Of a stretch of DNA of 64,000 nucleotides, positions 45,267 to 53,948 are shown piece by piece; the first letter of the stretch is position 1; each line of letters starts with the position of its first letter. The position numbers were made by a program, and so were the translations under genes. The notes under the pieces were generated by a model. It was given only the letters and a program-made list of their open reading frames with translations. It was not told where the DNA came from and did no database searches. This DNA comes from Bordetella petrii (GTDB lineage Bacteria > Pseudomonadota > Gammaproteobacteria > Burkholderiales > Burkholderiaceae_B), in contig NZ_JAFMZZ010000001.1 in assembly GCF_017356245.1 (NCBI RefSeq), forward strand, positions 760,262-824,261, written 5' to 3'.

Positions 45267-46232
45267 ATGTTCCTACGCTCTTTGTGCGCCGCCGCCCTGG
45301 CCGGCGCCGCCCTGGCCGCCGCCGGCCCGGCACAGGCCGCCTACCCCGACAAGCCCATCAACCTGGTGGTGCCCTTTCCGGCCGGCTCGGGCACCGACGC
45401 GGTGGGCCGCATCTTCGCCGCCGAACTGGGCAATATCCTGGGTCAGCAAGTGGTGGTGGAAAACAAGCCGGGCGCCAACGCCACCATCGCCGCCAACTAT
45501 GTGGCGCGCGCCAAGCCCGATGGCTACACGCTGTTCGTCACCACCAACACCTCGCATTCGGCCGCGCCCTTCCTGATGAAGAACGTGCCCTATGATCCGG
45601 TGAAGGATTTCACGCCCATCGCACGTGGCGGCAACCTGCCGTTCCTGCTGGTGGTCAACCCGCAGCGCCCGTACAAAAGCGTGCAGGAATTGATCGACTA
45701 CGCGCGCAAGAACCCCGGCCGCGTCACCTATGCCACCGGCAACAGCACCGGCATCGTGGCCGGCGGCACGCTGGCCCGCCGCGCCAACATCGACATCCTG
45801 CACGTGCCCTATAAGGGCACGCCGCAGGCGCTGACCGACCTGGTGGGCGGGCAGGTGGATTTCATGTTCACCGACCTGGCCTCGGGCCTGCCCTTCGTGC
45901 AATCGGGGCAGTTGCGGGCGCTGGCGGTGTCCACCGCCGAACGCAGCACCATCGTGCCCGACCTGCCCTCGATGCGCGAAGCCGGCGTAAAGGATTTCGA
46001 CCTGAATTCCTGGAACGGCTATTTCGGCCCGGCCGGCCTGCCCCCCGAGATCGTGGCCAAGCTCAATGCCGCCATCAACCAGATCGTGTCCAACCCCGAC
46101 GTGCGCAAGCGCCTGGCCGGCCTGGGTTTCGATGCCTTCAGCGGCACGCCTGAATCGTTCGCCAAGTTCGTCAGCGAGCAGCGCGACCTGTGGGGCAAGC
46201 TGATCAAGGACGCGGGTATCCAGCCGCAATGA
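45267..46232 (+). CDS. Bug family tripartite tricarboxylate-type binding protein
   Basis: 321 residues. The signal peptide ends AQA, then YPDKPINLVVPFPAGSGTDAVGR, ENKPGANATIAANYVARAKPDGYTLF, HVPYKGTPQALTDLVGGQVD and a C-terminal GLPPEIVAKLNAAINQI. It is a standard Bug periplasmic receptor for a carboxylate. No tctAB permease genes are nearby. The stop overlaps the CoA-transferase start as ATGA, an unusually tight link between a receptor and a catabolic enzyme. Confidence 0.9.
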   Translation: MFLRSLCAAALAGAALAAAGPAQAAYPDKPINLVVPFPAGSGTDAVGRIFAAELGNILGQQVVVENKPGANATIAANYVARAKPDGYTLFVTTNTSHSAAPFLMKNVPYDPVKDFTPIARGGNLPFLLVVNPQRPYKSVQELIDYARKNPGRVTYATGNSTGIVAGGTLARRANIDILHVPYKGTPQALTDLVGGQVDFMFTDLASGLPFVQSGQLRALAVSTAERSTIVPDLPSMREAGVKDFDLNSWNGYFGPAGLPPEIVAKLNAAINQIVSNPDVRKRLAGLGFDAFSGTPESFAKFVSEQRDLWGKLIKDAGIQPQ

Positions 46233-47449
46233 CGCCGATTCCCGAAACCGCCGGCCCGCTGGCCGGCGTGCGCATCCTGGACCTGAGCTCGGTCGTCATG
46301 GGGCCTTATGCCACGCAGGTGCTGGGCGACCTGGGGGCCGACGTGATCAAGGTCGAACCCCCGGCCGGCGACAACATGCGCGCGGTGGGGCCCATGCGCA
46401 ATGCCGGCATGGGCCACCTGTACCTGCACCTGAACCGCAACAAGCGCTCGATCGTGCTGGACCTGAAAACCGCGGCCGGCCGCGAGGCCTGCCTGAAGCT
46501 GGCCGAAAGCTGCGATGCGCTGCTGTACAACATACGGCCGCAGGCCATGGCGCGGCTGGGCTTGTCGTACGAAGCCGTGGCGGCGCGCAACCCGCGGCTG
46601 GTGTATGTGGGCGCGTACGGTTTCGGCGAGGCCGGCCCGTATGCCGGACGCCCCGCCTACGACGACCTGATCCAGGGGCAGACCGGCATCGCCGATCTGT
46701 TCAGCCGGCAGAGCGGCGACGTGCCGCGCTATGCCCCGCTGACGCTGGCCGACCGCGCGGTGGGCCTGCACGTGGCCATCGCCCTGGTATCGGCGGTGCT
46801 GCATGCGCGCAGCCACGGCCAGGGCCAGGCGGTCGAGATTCCCATGTTCGAAGGCATGGCGCACATGGTGCTGGGCGACCACCTGGGCGGCGCCACCTTC
46901 GACCCGCCGCTCGGCCCCACCGGCTATACCCGCCTGCTGGCGGCGCACCGCCGGCCCTACGCCACGGCCGACGGCTACCTGTGCCTGCTGATTTACAACG
47001 ACAAGCACTGGCGCAATTTCTTCACCCTGATCGGCCGCCCCGAACTGGAACAGGACCCGCGCTTCTGTACCCATACGGCGCGCGCGCGCCATATCGACGA
47101 AGCCTATGCGTTCGTGGCCGAGATCATGCGCACGCGCGGCAGCGCCGAATGGCTGACCGACCTGGCGCGCGCCGACATTCCCGCGGCCTGCCTGTATTCG
47201 GTGGACGACCTGGTCGAAGACCCCCATCTGCGGGCCACCGGTTTCGTGCGCACGCTGGAGCACCCCACCGAAGGCCGGCTGCGCACGCCGGCGCCGCTGG
47301 GACGCTACGACGGCACGCCCACCTCCATACGCCGGCCGGCGCCGCGCCTGGGCGAGCACAGCCGCGAAATATTGCGCGAAGCGGGCTGCACCGACGCCGA
47401 AATCGATGCGCTGATCGCCGCGCGCGCCACTCAAGAAGGAGCCCTTTGA
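46229..47449 (+). CDS. CaiB/BaiF family (class III) CoA-transferase
   Basis: 406 residues. It begins with LAGVRILDLSSVVMGPYATQVLGDLGADVIKVEPPAGD, the class III CoA-transferase start. The catalytic Asp should be the one in YDDLIQGQTG. GHGQAVEIPMFEGMAHMVL-like and HLRATGFV segments follow. It moves CoA from a donor thioester to an acid, activating it for the acyl-CoA dehydrogenase encoded next. It is coupled to both neighbours (ATGA upstream, TGATG downstream). The acid is unknown. Confidence 0.9.
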   Translation: MTPIPETAGPLAGVRILDLSSVVMGPYATQVLGDLGADVIKVEPPAGDNMRAVGPMRNAGMGHLYLHLNRNKRSIVLDLKTAAGREACLKLAESCDALLYNIRPQAMARLGLSYEAVAARNPRLVYVGAYGFGEAGPYAGRPAYDDLIQGQTGIADLFSRQSGDVPRYAPLTLADRAVGLHVAIALVSAVLHARSHGQGQAVEIPMFEGMAHMVLGDHLGGATFDPPLGPTGYTRLLAAHRRPYATADGYLCLLIYNDKHWRNFFTLIGRPELEQDPRFCTHTARARHIDEAYAFVAEIMRTRGSAEWLTDLARADIPAACLYSVDDLVEDPHLRATGFVRTLEHPTEGRLRTPAPLGRYDGTPTSIRRPAPRLGEHSREILREAGCTDAEIDALIAARATQEGAL

Positions 47450-48615
47450 TGGATTTTGAATTCTCGTCCGACCAGCTGGCCTTGCGCGATGCGGTCAGCC
47501 GGGTCTGCGAACGCTTTCCGGACGACTACTGGCTGGAGCGCGACCGCGACGGCGGCTTTCCGCACGACTTCCACGCGGCCCTGGCCAACGATGGCTGGCT
47601 GGGCATCGCCATGCCCCAGGAGTACGGCGGCGCCGGCCTGGGCATGACCGAGGCGGCCCTGATGATGCAGACCATCGCGGCTTCGGGCGCCGGGTTCGCG
47701 GGCGCATCGGCCGTGCACATGAATATTTTCGGCCTGAACCCGGTGGTGGTGTTCGGCTCCGACGAGCAGCGCCGCCGCTGGCTGGAGCCGCTGATCGCCG
47801 GGCGCGAGAAAGCCTGTTTCGCGGTCACCGAGCCCGACGCCGGCCTGGACACCACCAAGCTGTCGACCCGCGCCGAGCGCCAGGGCGATGAATACGTGGT
47901 GCATGGCCGCAAGATATGGATATCGACCGCGCAGGTCGCCCACAAGATGCTGCTGCTGGCCCGCACCACGCCGCTGTCCGAAGTGGCCAAGCCGACCCAG
48001 GGCCTGTCGCTGTTCTACACCGACCTGGACCGCGGCAAGGTCGAGGTCCGCGAGATCGAGAAAATGGGCCGCAAGGCGGTCGACTCGAACATGCTGTTCA
48101 TCGACGGGCTTCGCATCCCGGTGGCCGACCGCATCGGCGAAGAGGGCCGCGGGTTCGAATACATTTTGCACGGGCTGAATCCCGAACGCATCCTGATTGC
48201 CGCCGAGGCAGTGGGCATCGGCCGCGCGGCGCTCGACCGGGCCGTGCAGTATGCCGGCGAACGCACCGTGTTCGGCCGTCCCATCGGCCAGAACCAGGGC
48301 ATCCAGCACCCGCTGGCGCAGGCCTGGATGCAGCTCGAGGCCGCCAACCTGATGGTGTTCAAGGCGGCCAGCCTGTACGACGCCGGCCTGCCCTGCGGGC
48401 CGTACGCCAACAGCGCCAAATACCTGGGCGCCGAAGCCGGCCACAACGCCTGCCAGACCGCCGTGCTGACGCTGGGCGGCATGGGGTATGCGAAGGAATA
48501 CCACGTGGAAAGGCTGCTGCGGGAAAGCTACATCCCGCGCATCGCGCCGGTCAGTCCGCAGTTGATCATGTGCTTTATTGCCGAGAAAGTGCTGGGACTA
48601 CCGAAGTCTTATTAG
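47449..48615 (+). CDS. acyl-CoA dehydrogenase
   Basis: 388 residues from the ATG at 47449, which shares one base with the previous stop. Family signatures are CFAVTEPDAGLDTTKLSTRAER (FAD and substrate loop), NPERILIAAEAVGIGRAALDRAVQYAGERTVFGRPIGQNQGIQHPLAQAW and a C-terminal LGGMGYAKEYHVERLLRES. It introduces a 2,3-double bond into an acyl-CoA using FAD and electron-transfer flavoprotein. The last gene of the cupin operon; it probably oxidises the product of the CoA-transferase. Confidence 0.92.
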   Translation: MDFEFSSDQLALRDAVSRVCERFPDDYWLERDRDGGFPHDFHAALANDGWLGIAMPQEYGGAGLGMTEAALMMQTIAASGAGFAGASAVHMNIFGLNPVVVFGSDEQRRRWLEPLIAGREKACFAVTEPDAGLDTTKLSTRAERQGDEYVVHGRKIWISTAQVAHKMLLLARTTPLSEVAKPTQGLSLFYTDLDRGKVEVREIEKMGRKAVDSNMLFIDGLRIPVADRIGEEGRGFEYILHGLNPERILIAAEAVGIGRAALDRAVQYAGERTVFGRPIGQNQGIQHPLAQAWMQLEAANLMVFKAASLYDAGLPCGPYANSAKYLGAEAGHNACQTAVLTLGGMGYAKEYHVERLLRESYIPRIAPVSPQLIMCFIAEKVLGLPKSY

Positions 48616-48731
48616 GCTGCTGGTTTCTTCTTGCGTGAGGGTGTTGGTTCTTCTGCCGCCGGGGCGGGGACGAGCCGCGTTCTTGCGTTTGTCGGGGCGG
48701 CCTTTTTTGAAGAGGAAAATTGTGCGGGGCC

Positions 48732-48766
48732 GGCCAGCCCGGCCGCCCAGCGCGGCCGGGCTGGCC
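48732..48766. repeat. perfect 15-bp inverted repeat with 5-nt loop
   Basis: GGCCAGCCCGGCCGC and GCGGCCGGGCTGGCC, loop CCAGC. Very stable GC-rich hairpin about 120 bp after the acyl-CoA dehydrogenase gene. Confidence 0.8.
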
Positions 48767-48844
48767 ATTCGTTTTGTGGCTGGCCTAGGTATGCCTTATT
48801 GCATCTGGATCCCCCAGCATCATCGCCCGCATCGCCGCGCGAAT

Positions 48845-48879
48845 GGCAATTCAAGCCGCGCAGGGCGGCTTGGATTGCC
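48845..48879. repeat. 15-bp inverted repeat with 5-nt loop
   Basis: GGCAATTCAAGCCGC and GCGGCTTGGATTGCC with one G:U-type mismatch, loop GCAGG. Same arm and loop sizes as the hairpin at 48732. Confidence 0.8.
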
Positions 48880-48973
48880 GGCCCTGTACGCTTTTTTTCT
48901 TTTCAAAGAACCGCGGCCAAGCATTCAAGAACCCCGCCCTTCCCGGCGACGGGGGCATTGGATCCACTGCAAG

Positions 48974-49080
48974 CCGGTCCGGGTTGGCGTGGCTGCCGCG
49001 GCGCCTCGGCGCCGGGCCCGGGCGCGCTGGGCGCCCGGACGGCGTCGTGAAGCCAAGGCAGCCACGCCAGCCCGGACCGG
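48974..49080. repeat. 24-bp inverted repeat with nested hairpins
   Basis: The left arm is 48974-48997 (CCGGTCCGGGTTGGCGTGGC, then TGCC). The right arm is 49057-49080. They match at 23 of 24 positions. The 59-bp interior has its own hairpins, GGCGCC repeated, and CCGGGCGC pairing with GCGCCCGG. It ends 17 bp before the IclR stop. Confidence 0.8.
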
Positions 49081-49096
49081 CGCCAGAAGAAAGAAA

Positions 49097-49834
49097 TCAC
49101 CCGCGCTGTTCAAGCGCCGTACAAGCCGCGCGAAGTATCCGCGCGTATTCCTGCTGCTGCGGCTCGATCCGGTAGACCGGTCCGCCCACGGAGATGGCGT
49201 AGACCTCGCCGGACAGGGTCACCGGCCAGGCGATGGCGCAGACGTCGGGGATGGATTCGCCCAGGTTCATGAACCAGCCGCGCTGGCGCGACAGGTCGAG
49301 GTCGGCGTCGACGGCTTCGGGGGTGGTCAGGGTGCGCTCGTTGTGGCGGGCCAGCGGGCGGCGCGCCAGCAGCGCGTGGCGCGTGTCGGGATCCAGCATG
49401 GAAAGCAGGGCCTTGCCCAGCGAATTGGCATGCAATTCGCGGAATTCGCCCGCCACCGGCGCATAGCGGATGGTGTGCGGGGAATCGAGCACGTCCAGGT
49501 ACACCACCCGGCCCTCGCCGCCGAGCTTGCCGAAGACCACCGTTTCCTGGGTGGCGTCGCGCAGTTCAACCAGGCTAGGGTAAACCCGGTCCAGCACCGG
49601 GTCGGCGCGCGCGATCCGCTGCGCCATGGCCAGCAGGCGCCCCGTGGGGTAGTAGCCCTGGCGCCGGCCGGTTTCGTACAGGTAGCCCAGGTCGGACAGG
49701 GTGCGGATCAGCGCCAGGCAGCTGGACACGGGCACGCCCAGCAGCCGCGCCAGCTCGGACAGCGGCAGGGCGCGCCGTTCGCGGGCGTAGGTCTCGATGA
49801 TTTCGATGACTCGCAGGGCCGTCTTGACGCTCAT
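49097..49834 (-). CDS. IclR family transcriptional regulator
   Basis: 245 residues from the ATG at 49834 (MSVKTALRVIEIIETYA). The winged helix (about 1-65) contains LPLSELARLLGVPVSSCLALIRTLSDLGYL. The effector domain has REL-HANSLGKALLSMLD and GWFMNLGESIPDVCAIAWPV, typical of IclR. Upstream on the other strand is flaG with its sigma-28 promoter. It is convergent with the cupin/CoA-transferase operon, which is the plausible metabolic target. No evidence links it to flagella beyond position. Confidence 0.9.
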   Translation of the reverse strand: MSVKTALRVIEIIETYARERRALPLSELARLLGVPVSSCLALIRTLSDLGYLYETGRRQGYYPTGRLLAMAQRIARADPVLDRVYPSLVELRDATQETVVFGKLGGEGRVVYLDVLDSPHTIRYAPVAGEFRELHANSLGKALLSMLDPDTRHALLARRPLARHNERTLTTPEAVDADLDLSRQRGWFMNLGESIPDVCAIAWPVTLSGEVYAISVGGPVYRIEPQQQEYARILRAACTALEQRG

Positions 49835-49879
49835 GGGCTGATGGCAGGTTAAGGGACGAACCGCCCGGCGGCGGCCGGC

Positions 49880-49906
49880 TAAAGTTCCGCCCCGGGGTGC
49901 CGTTAT
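49880..49906 (+). promoter_or_regulatory. sigma-28 (FliA) promoter for flaG-fliDST
   Basis: TAAAGTTC, an 11-bp spacer, then GCCGTTAT. The enterobacterial FliA consensus is TAAAGTTT-N11-GCCGATAA, so the match is 13 of 16 with exact spacing. It lies 64 bp before the flaG start and faces it, as expected for class III flagellar genes. Confidence 0.8.
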
Positions 49907-49970
49907 GGTAGCTGAGAAATTCCCGCAAACCTCGCCAGGCGCCCCAGGCGTCCGTTCGACAGGAGTGACT

Positions 49971-50345
49971 ATGGCTGTCAGCCCGCTCGCCCCCGCCCCT
50001 CTTGCGCTGCCCACCGTGGCGGTCGCGCCGGCTCCGCCAGAGCCGGCCGTGGCCGTGACCCCAGCGGCCGCGTCGACCGACAGCGGCGGCGCGCAAGATG
50101 CGGCGGAGGGCACCGGCCAGCCGCCCTTGCCGCTGGAACGGGCACTGGAAGAGATCAACCAGCAATTGCAGGCCTGGAAAACCCAGCTGCAATTCGAAAT
50201 CGATCCGGACGTCCACCAGGTGGTGGTCAGCATCATCGACTCGGAAACCGGGGACAAGATCCGCACCATCCCCTCTGAAACGCTGCTTCGCATCGCCCGG
50301 ATGATCGTGCAAATGCAGGGCAACGCCGTCCAGACCACGGCCTGA
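49971..50345 (+). CDS. flaG: flagellar protein FlaG
   Basis: 124 residues from the ATG at 49971 behind CAGGAG. An Ala/Pro-rich N-terminus (about 1-55) precedes the FlaG domain: ERALEEINQQLQAWKTQLQFEIDPDVHQVVVSIIDSETGDKIRTIPSETLLRIARM. FlaG influences filament length and sits beside fliD in many bacteria. First gene after the FliA promoter; fliD follows 92 bp later. Confidence 0.9.
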   Translation: MAVSPLAPAPLALPTVAVAPAPPEPAVAVTPAAASTDSGGAQDAAEGTGQPPLPLERALEEINQQLQAWKTQLQFEIDPDVHQVVVSIIDSETGDKIRTIPSETLLRIARMIVQMQGNAVQTTA

Positions 50346-50437
50346 AAGCGCCAAATTAGCCCGCCCTTGTGCCCTTGCCCGGCCAATCGCGCGGCGCGGT
50401 GTTTTGACAGAATCACACAGCTCGCAAGGAAATAACC

Positions 50438-51811
50438 ATGGCCTCAATTACTTCGCTCGGCTCCGGGTCCGGCCTGACCAACCTGGAAGACATGCTCGAC
50501 CAGCTGCAAAAAGCCGAAGAGACCCGGCTGACGCAGATCACCACCCGCCAGTCCAGCTTCAAGACGCGCATTTCCGCCTACAGCAAGATCCAGAGCGCGG
50601 TCGAGGCTGTGCAGAAGGCGGCCGCCGGGCTGGGCGATTCCGCCACGCTGAACGCGGTCAAGAGTTCGGTGAGCGGCGAGGGGCTGACCGTAAAAGCCGA
50701 GGCCGGCGCGGTGGCGGGCAACTACAAGATCGGCATCACCAGCCTGGCGGCCTCGCAGACCCTGAAATCGGGTGCGGTGGCCGACCGCACGGCCGCGATG
50801 GGCGCCGGCGGCAGTATCGAGATCACCCTGGCCAACGACGAGACCACGACCATCGAACTGGGCTCGGACACTTCGCTGGACGGCGTGGCCAAAGCCATCA
50901 ACAGCAGTGACGAGGCCGGCGTGCGCGCCACCATCATTACCGATGGCAACGGCGACAGCTACCTGATGCTGACCAGCAAGGACACCGGCGAGCAGGCCGC
51001 CGTGAAAAGCATCACGTCGGACAACACGGCGGTGCAGGACGTGGTGGGCTACCAGGCCGGCAGCGCCTCGCCCATGACCGAGCAGCAGGCCGCCCGGAAC
51101 GCCCAGATCACCATCAACGGCATCGACGTGGAAAGCCAGTCGAACACCATCGACAAGGCCATCGACGGCGTCACACTGGAACTGACCGCCACCACCGCCG
51201 CGGGCGAGACCGTCAATGTGTCGGTCACCAACGACCCGTCGGTGATGTCCAAGGCCGTGAGCACCTTCGTGGATGCCTACAACAGCCTGCAGTCGACGAT
51301 TGCCGACCTGACCGCTTTCGACGTCGACACCGAATCGCAGAGCGCGCTGACCGGCGACGGCACTACCCGCAGCATCCAGTCGAGCATGGCGGCCGCCCTG
51401 CGCGTGGTGGGCAGTGAAGGCACGCTGCGCACGCTGAGCCAGCTGGGCATCACCAGCGACCCCACCACGGGCAAGCTGCAGCTGGACCAAGGCAAGCTGG
51501 ACAAGGCCCTGGACGAGAACCCGGCCGACGTGGCGCGCCTGTTCGGCGGCAGCGGCGGCCTGGCAGAGAAAATGCAGGCTGCCACCGATGGCATCCTGGG
51601 CAGCAAGGGTTCGATCCAGACGCGCACCAACGGCCTGCAGGACACCGTCGATACGCTGCAGGACCAGTACGACCGCACCAAGGTGTCCATCCAGGCCACC
51701 ATGGACAACTACCGCGCGCAGTTCACCCGGCTGGACGCGCTGGTGACGCAGATGAACGGCATCAGCAACTACCTGACCCAGCAGTTCAACGCGATGTCCA
51801 AGCAAAGCTGA
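50438..51811 (+). CDS. fliD: flagellar filament capping protein FliD
   Basis: 457 residues. The N-terminal FliD domain starts MASITSLGSGSGLTNLEDMLDQLQKAEETRLTQI. The middle region has TVKAEAGAVAGNYKIGITSLAASQTLKS. The C-terminal coiled helices are QTRTNGLQDTVDTLQDQYDRTKVSIQATMDNYRAQFTRLDALVTQMNGISNYLTQQF. It forms the pentamer or hexamer cap under which flagellin folds at the filament tip. It is secreted by the flagellar export gate with FliT as chaperone. AAGGAA precedes the ATG. Confidence 0.95.
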   Translation: MASITSLGSGSGLTNLEDMLDQLQKAEETRLTQITTRQSSFKTRISAYSKIQSAVEAVQKAAAGLGDSATLNAVKSSVSGEGLTVKAEAGAVAGNYKIGITSLAASQTLKSGAVADRTAAMGAGGSIEITLANDETTTIELGSDTSLDGVAKAINSSDEAGVRATIITDGNGDSYLMLTSKDTGEQAAVKSITSDNTAVQDVVGYQAGSASPMTEQQAARNAQITINGIDVESQSNTIDKAIDGVTLELTATTAAGETVNVSVTNDPSVMSKAVSTFVDAYNSLQSTIADLTAFDVDTESQSALTGDGTTRSIQSSMAAALRVVGSEGTLRTLSQLGITSDPTTGKLQLDQGKLDKALDENPADVARLFGGSGGLAEKMQAATDGILGSKGSIQTRTNGLQDTVDTLQDQYDRTKVSIQATMDNYRAQFTRLDALVTQMNGISNYLTQQFNAMSKQS

Positions 51812-51830
51812 TCTTTTTGACGCGCAAACC

Positions 51831-52256
51831 ATGACATACGCCGCTCGCCGCCCTGCGGGCTATTCCGCCCGCTCTTACACCGACATCGGCCTGGAAACCC
51901 AGGTCTTGAGCGCCAGCCCCGAACGGCTGATCACGCTGCTGTTCAACGGCGCGCGCGCGGCCATTGCCCAGGCCCGCCTACATCTCGAGGCGGGCCGGCT
52001 GGCCGAGCGCGGCGCCGCCATCTCCAAGGCTATCCGCATCGTGGATGAAGGCCTGAAAACCGGCCTGAACATGGAAGCAGGCGGCGAGATGGCCGCCAAT
52101 CTGGCCAATCTGTACGACTACATCGTGCGCGCCCTGCTGCAGGCCAACCTGAAAAGCGACGCGGCGCAGCTGGACGCCGCCGACCGCCTGCTGGCCGAAC
52201 TGGCGCAAGCCTGGCAGGCCGCCAACGATCCCCCCGCCAGCCCCGTGCCGGCCTGA
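51831..52256 (+). CDS. fliS: flagellin chaperone FliS
   Basis: 141 residues with the family pattern YTDIGLETQVLSASPERLITLLFNGARAAIAQARLHLEAG, then LNMEAGGEMAANLANLYDYIVRALLQANLKSD. It binds the flagellin C-terminus and prevents early polymerisation in the cytoplasm. It lies between fliD and fliT, although flagellin itself is not in the window. Confidence 0.95.
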   Translation: MTYAARRPAGYSARSYTDIGLETQVLSASPERLITLLFNGARAAIAQARLHLEAGRLAERGAAISKAIRIVDEGLKTGLNMEAGGEMAANLANLYDYIVRALLQANLKSDAAQLDAADRLLAELAQAWQAANDPPASPVPA

Positions 52257-52294
52257 CCCTGACCAACTCGCTTCGTGCGCGAGCCCCCACTTTT

Positions 52295-52645
52295 ATGATG
52301 CCCCCCTCGCGGCCCGCCTCTGTCCTGGATATCTACCGGGAAATCGCCACCCTGACCGACGACATGCTCGCCGCCGCCCGAGCGGGCGATTGGGGTGTCG
52401 TGCTGGCGTGCGGCCAGCGCTATTGCGAATCGGTCGAACAATTGCGCCGCATCGACGCCGCCCCTCCGCTGGATCATGCCGGACGCGAGGCCAAATACGA
52501 GCTGCTGGTGCGCATTCTGGAAAATGATGCCGCCACGCGCGACCTGGCGGTTCCGCAGATGGCGCGCCTGAGTGATTTGCTGGGACGCATGAAGCGCCAG
52601 CAATCGCTGTTGTCCACCTACGGCGCGCGGACTTCGGCCGCATGA
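52295..52645 (+). CDS. fliT: flagellar export chaperone FliT
   Basis: 116 residues, all helical in appearance: SVLDIYREIATLTDDMLAAARAGDWGVVLACGQRYCESVEQLRRID, then a C-terminal QMARLSDLLGRMKRQQSLLSTYG. FliT chaperones FliD and, in enterobacteria, inhibits FlhDC. Its identity rests on pattern and position after fliS. The ATG at 52295 is followed at once by a second ATG. Confidence 0.87.
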   Translation: MMPPSRPASVLDIYREIATLTDDMLAAARAGDWGVVLACGQRYCESVEQLRRIDAAPPLDHAGREAKYELLVRILENDAATRDLAVPQMARLSDLLGRMKRQQSLLSTYGARTSAA

Positions 52646-52685
52646 CGCCGATGCCGGGCCGCTGGCCGGCTGAGGAGCACCACTC

Positions 52686-53948
52686 ATGAGCGTCGGCCCG
52701 TCAGCCCTGGGCACCGTCCTGGTGCAACGGCTGGATGCCGTGCTGGGCACCACCATGGCGGCGCACGCCAACCTGATTTCGGGCGCGCGCCCCAACGCCG
52801 TGACCCAGCCCGGCGAAGCCGTGCGCCCCGGCCAGACCGACGGCACCGGGCGGGCCCCGCGCCAGCCCGTCGACCCGGCCGGCACGCGCGGCAACACCGT
52901 CGCCGACGCCAAGACCACGGATACGCCGGGGCAAGCCGGCCGCAACCTGGTCACGCGCACCGACACCACGGCATCCGCGCCGACCACGCTGGGCCAGACC
53001 GCGCGCACCATCCTGGCGCTGCTGGCGCGCTATCCGGAGCAGGCTCCGCCGGCGCGGGGCAAGGCGCCGCTGTGGCAGCCCGCTACGCAACCCGCCCCGT
53101 CCGCGGCGCAGCCCGATGCCGGCAACGCGGCCCGGCCCGATGCGGCTGCGGCCGGCCGCGCCGGCTCCGCGCCCGCGCCCGCCGGTTCGGCCGCCGCCAG
53201 CCGCGCGGACGCCGCAGCCGCGGGCCGGCCGGAATCCGGCGCCACCGCGCAAACGGCGCGGGCCGGCGGGCCTGCGGCGCCGCTGCCCAGCGCTGCCGTA
53301 CTGGCCGGCGCCTTGCGCCAGGCGCTGCAGGGCAGCGGGCTGTTCTACGAATCGCACCTGGGCGACCTGGCATTCGGCCAGCGCAGCGCCGAGCAGCTGC
53401 GCGGCGAGCCGCAGGCGCAGCTGCCACGCGCGCCCGCCGCGCCCGGCCAGCCATCGGAAGCCCGGTCCGCGCCGAGCGCCGCCCCGCTCCAGTCCACCGG
53501 CGACGCGCCGGCCGCCCCCGGCAGCCACGGCGCCAGCGCCGCGGCGCCGCACGCGCCCGTGCCCGCCGGCATCCATCCGGATGCCGCGCCGCTGGTGCGC
53601 CAGCAGCTCGATATCCTGGCCAACCAGGCGCTGGCCTGGCAAGGCGAGGCCTGGCCGGGTGCCGAGATGGAATGGGAAGTGCGGCGCGACGCCCCCGAAG
53701 GCGCGGCCGACGCCGAGGCACACTGGGCGACGCGCCTGAAGCTTGATCTGCCGCGCCTGGGCCTGGTCGAGGCGCGCCTGAACCTGGCCGGCGACCAGTT
53801 GGTGATGCAGCTGGTCGCGCCGCGCAGCGCGCCCGAAATCCACGGCGCCGCCCAGGCCCTGCGCGAAAGCCTGCAGCGCGCCGGGCTGACTTTAAGCCAC
53901 CTGTCGGTGGGCGCCACGGCGCCCCGCCCGGACGAACCCGCGCCATGA
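52686..53948 (+). CDS. second FliK-type hook-length control domain protein
   Basis: 420 residues. About residues 90-300 are a low-complexity Ala/Pro/Gly region. The C-terminal 120 residues contain MEWEVRRDAPEGAADAEAHWATRLKLDLPRLGLVEARLNLAGDQLVMQLVAP and RESLQRAGLTLSHLSVG, a Flg_hook (FliK C-terminal) domain. The main fliK is at 60724, so this is a paralogue. Its stop overlaps the FlhB-like gene as ATGA. FliK C-terminal domains act on FlhB to switch export specificity, so the pair may be functional partners. GAGGAG precedes the ATG. Confidence 0.8.
   Translation: MSVGPSALGTVLVQRLDAVLGTTMAAHANLISGARPNAVTQPGEAVRPGQTDGTGRAPRQPVDPAGTRGNTVADAKTTDTPGQAGRNLVTRTDTTASAPTTLGQTARTILALLARYPEQAPPARGKAPLWQPATQPAPSAAQPDAGNAARPDAAAAGRAGSAPAPAGSAAASRADAAAAGRPESGATAQTARAGGPAAPLPSAAVLAGALRQALQGSGLFYESHLGDLAFGQRSAEQLRGEPQAQLPRAPAAPGQPSEARSAPSAAPLQSTGDAPAAPGSHGASAAAPHAPVPAGIHPDAAPLVRQQLDILANQALAWQGEAWPGAEMEWEVRRDAPEGAADAEAHWATRLKLDLPRLGLVEARLNLAGDQLVMQLVAPRSAPEIHGAAQALRESLQRAGLTLSHLSVGATAPRPDEPAP

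Larger units (their letters stand above)
48616..49096. other. 481-bp gap made largely of inverted repeats
   Basis: This gap lies between the convergent acyl-CoA dehydrogenase and IclR genes and holds three separate long inverted repeats, listed individually. No coding sequence with good features was found on either strand. T-rich runs near 48702 and 48892 are the only other notable elements. Confidence 0.6.

Noticed and set aside
48616..49096. Insertion sequence remnant between acyl-CoA dehydrogenase and iclR
   Set aside because: Inverted repeats are present, but no transposase fragment or target-site duplication could be recognised. It is kept as repeats only.
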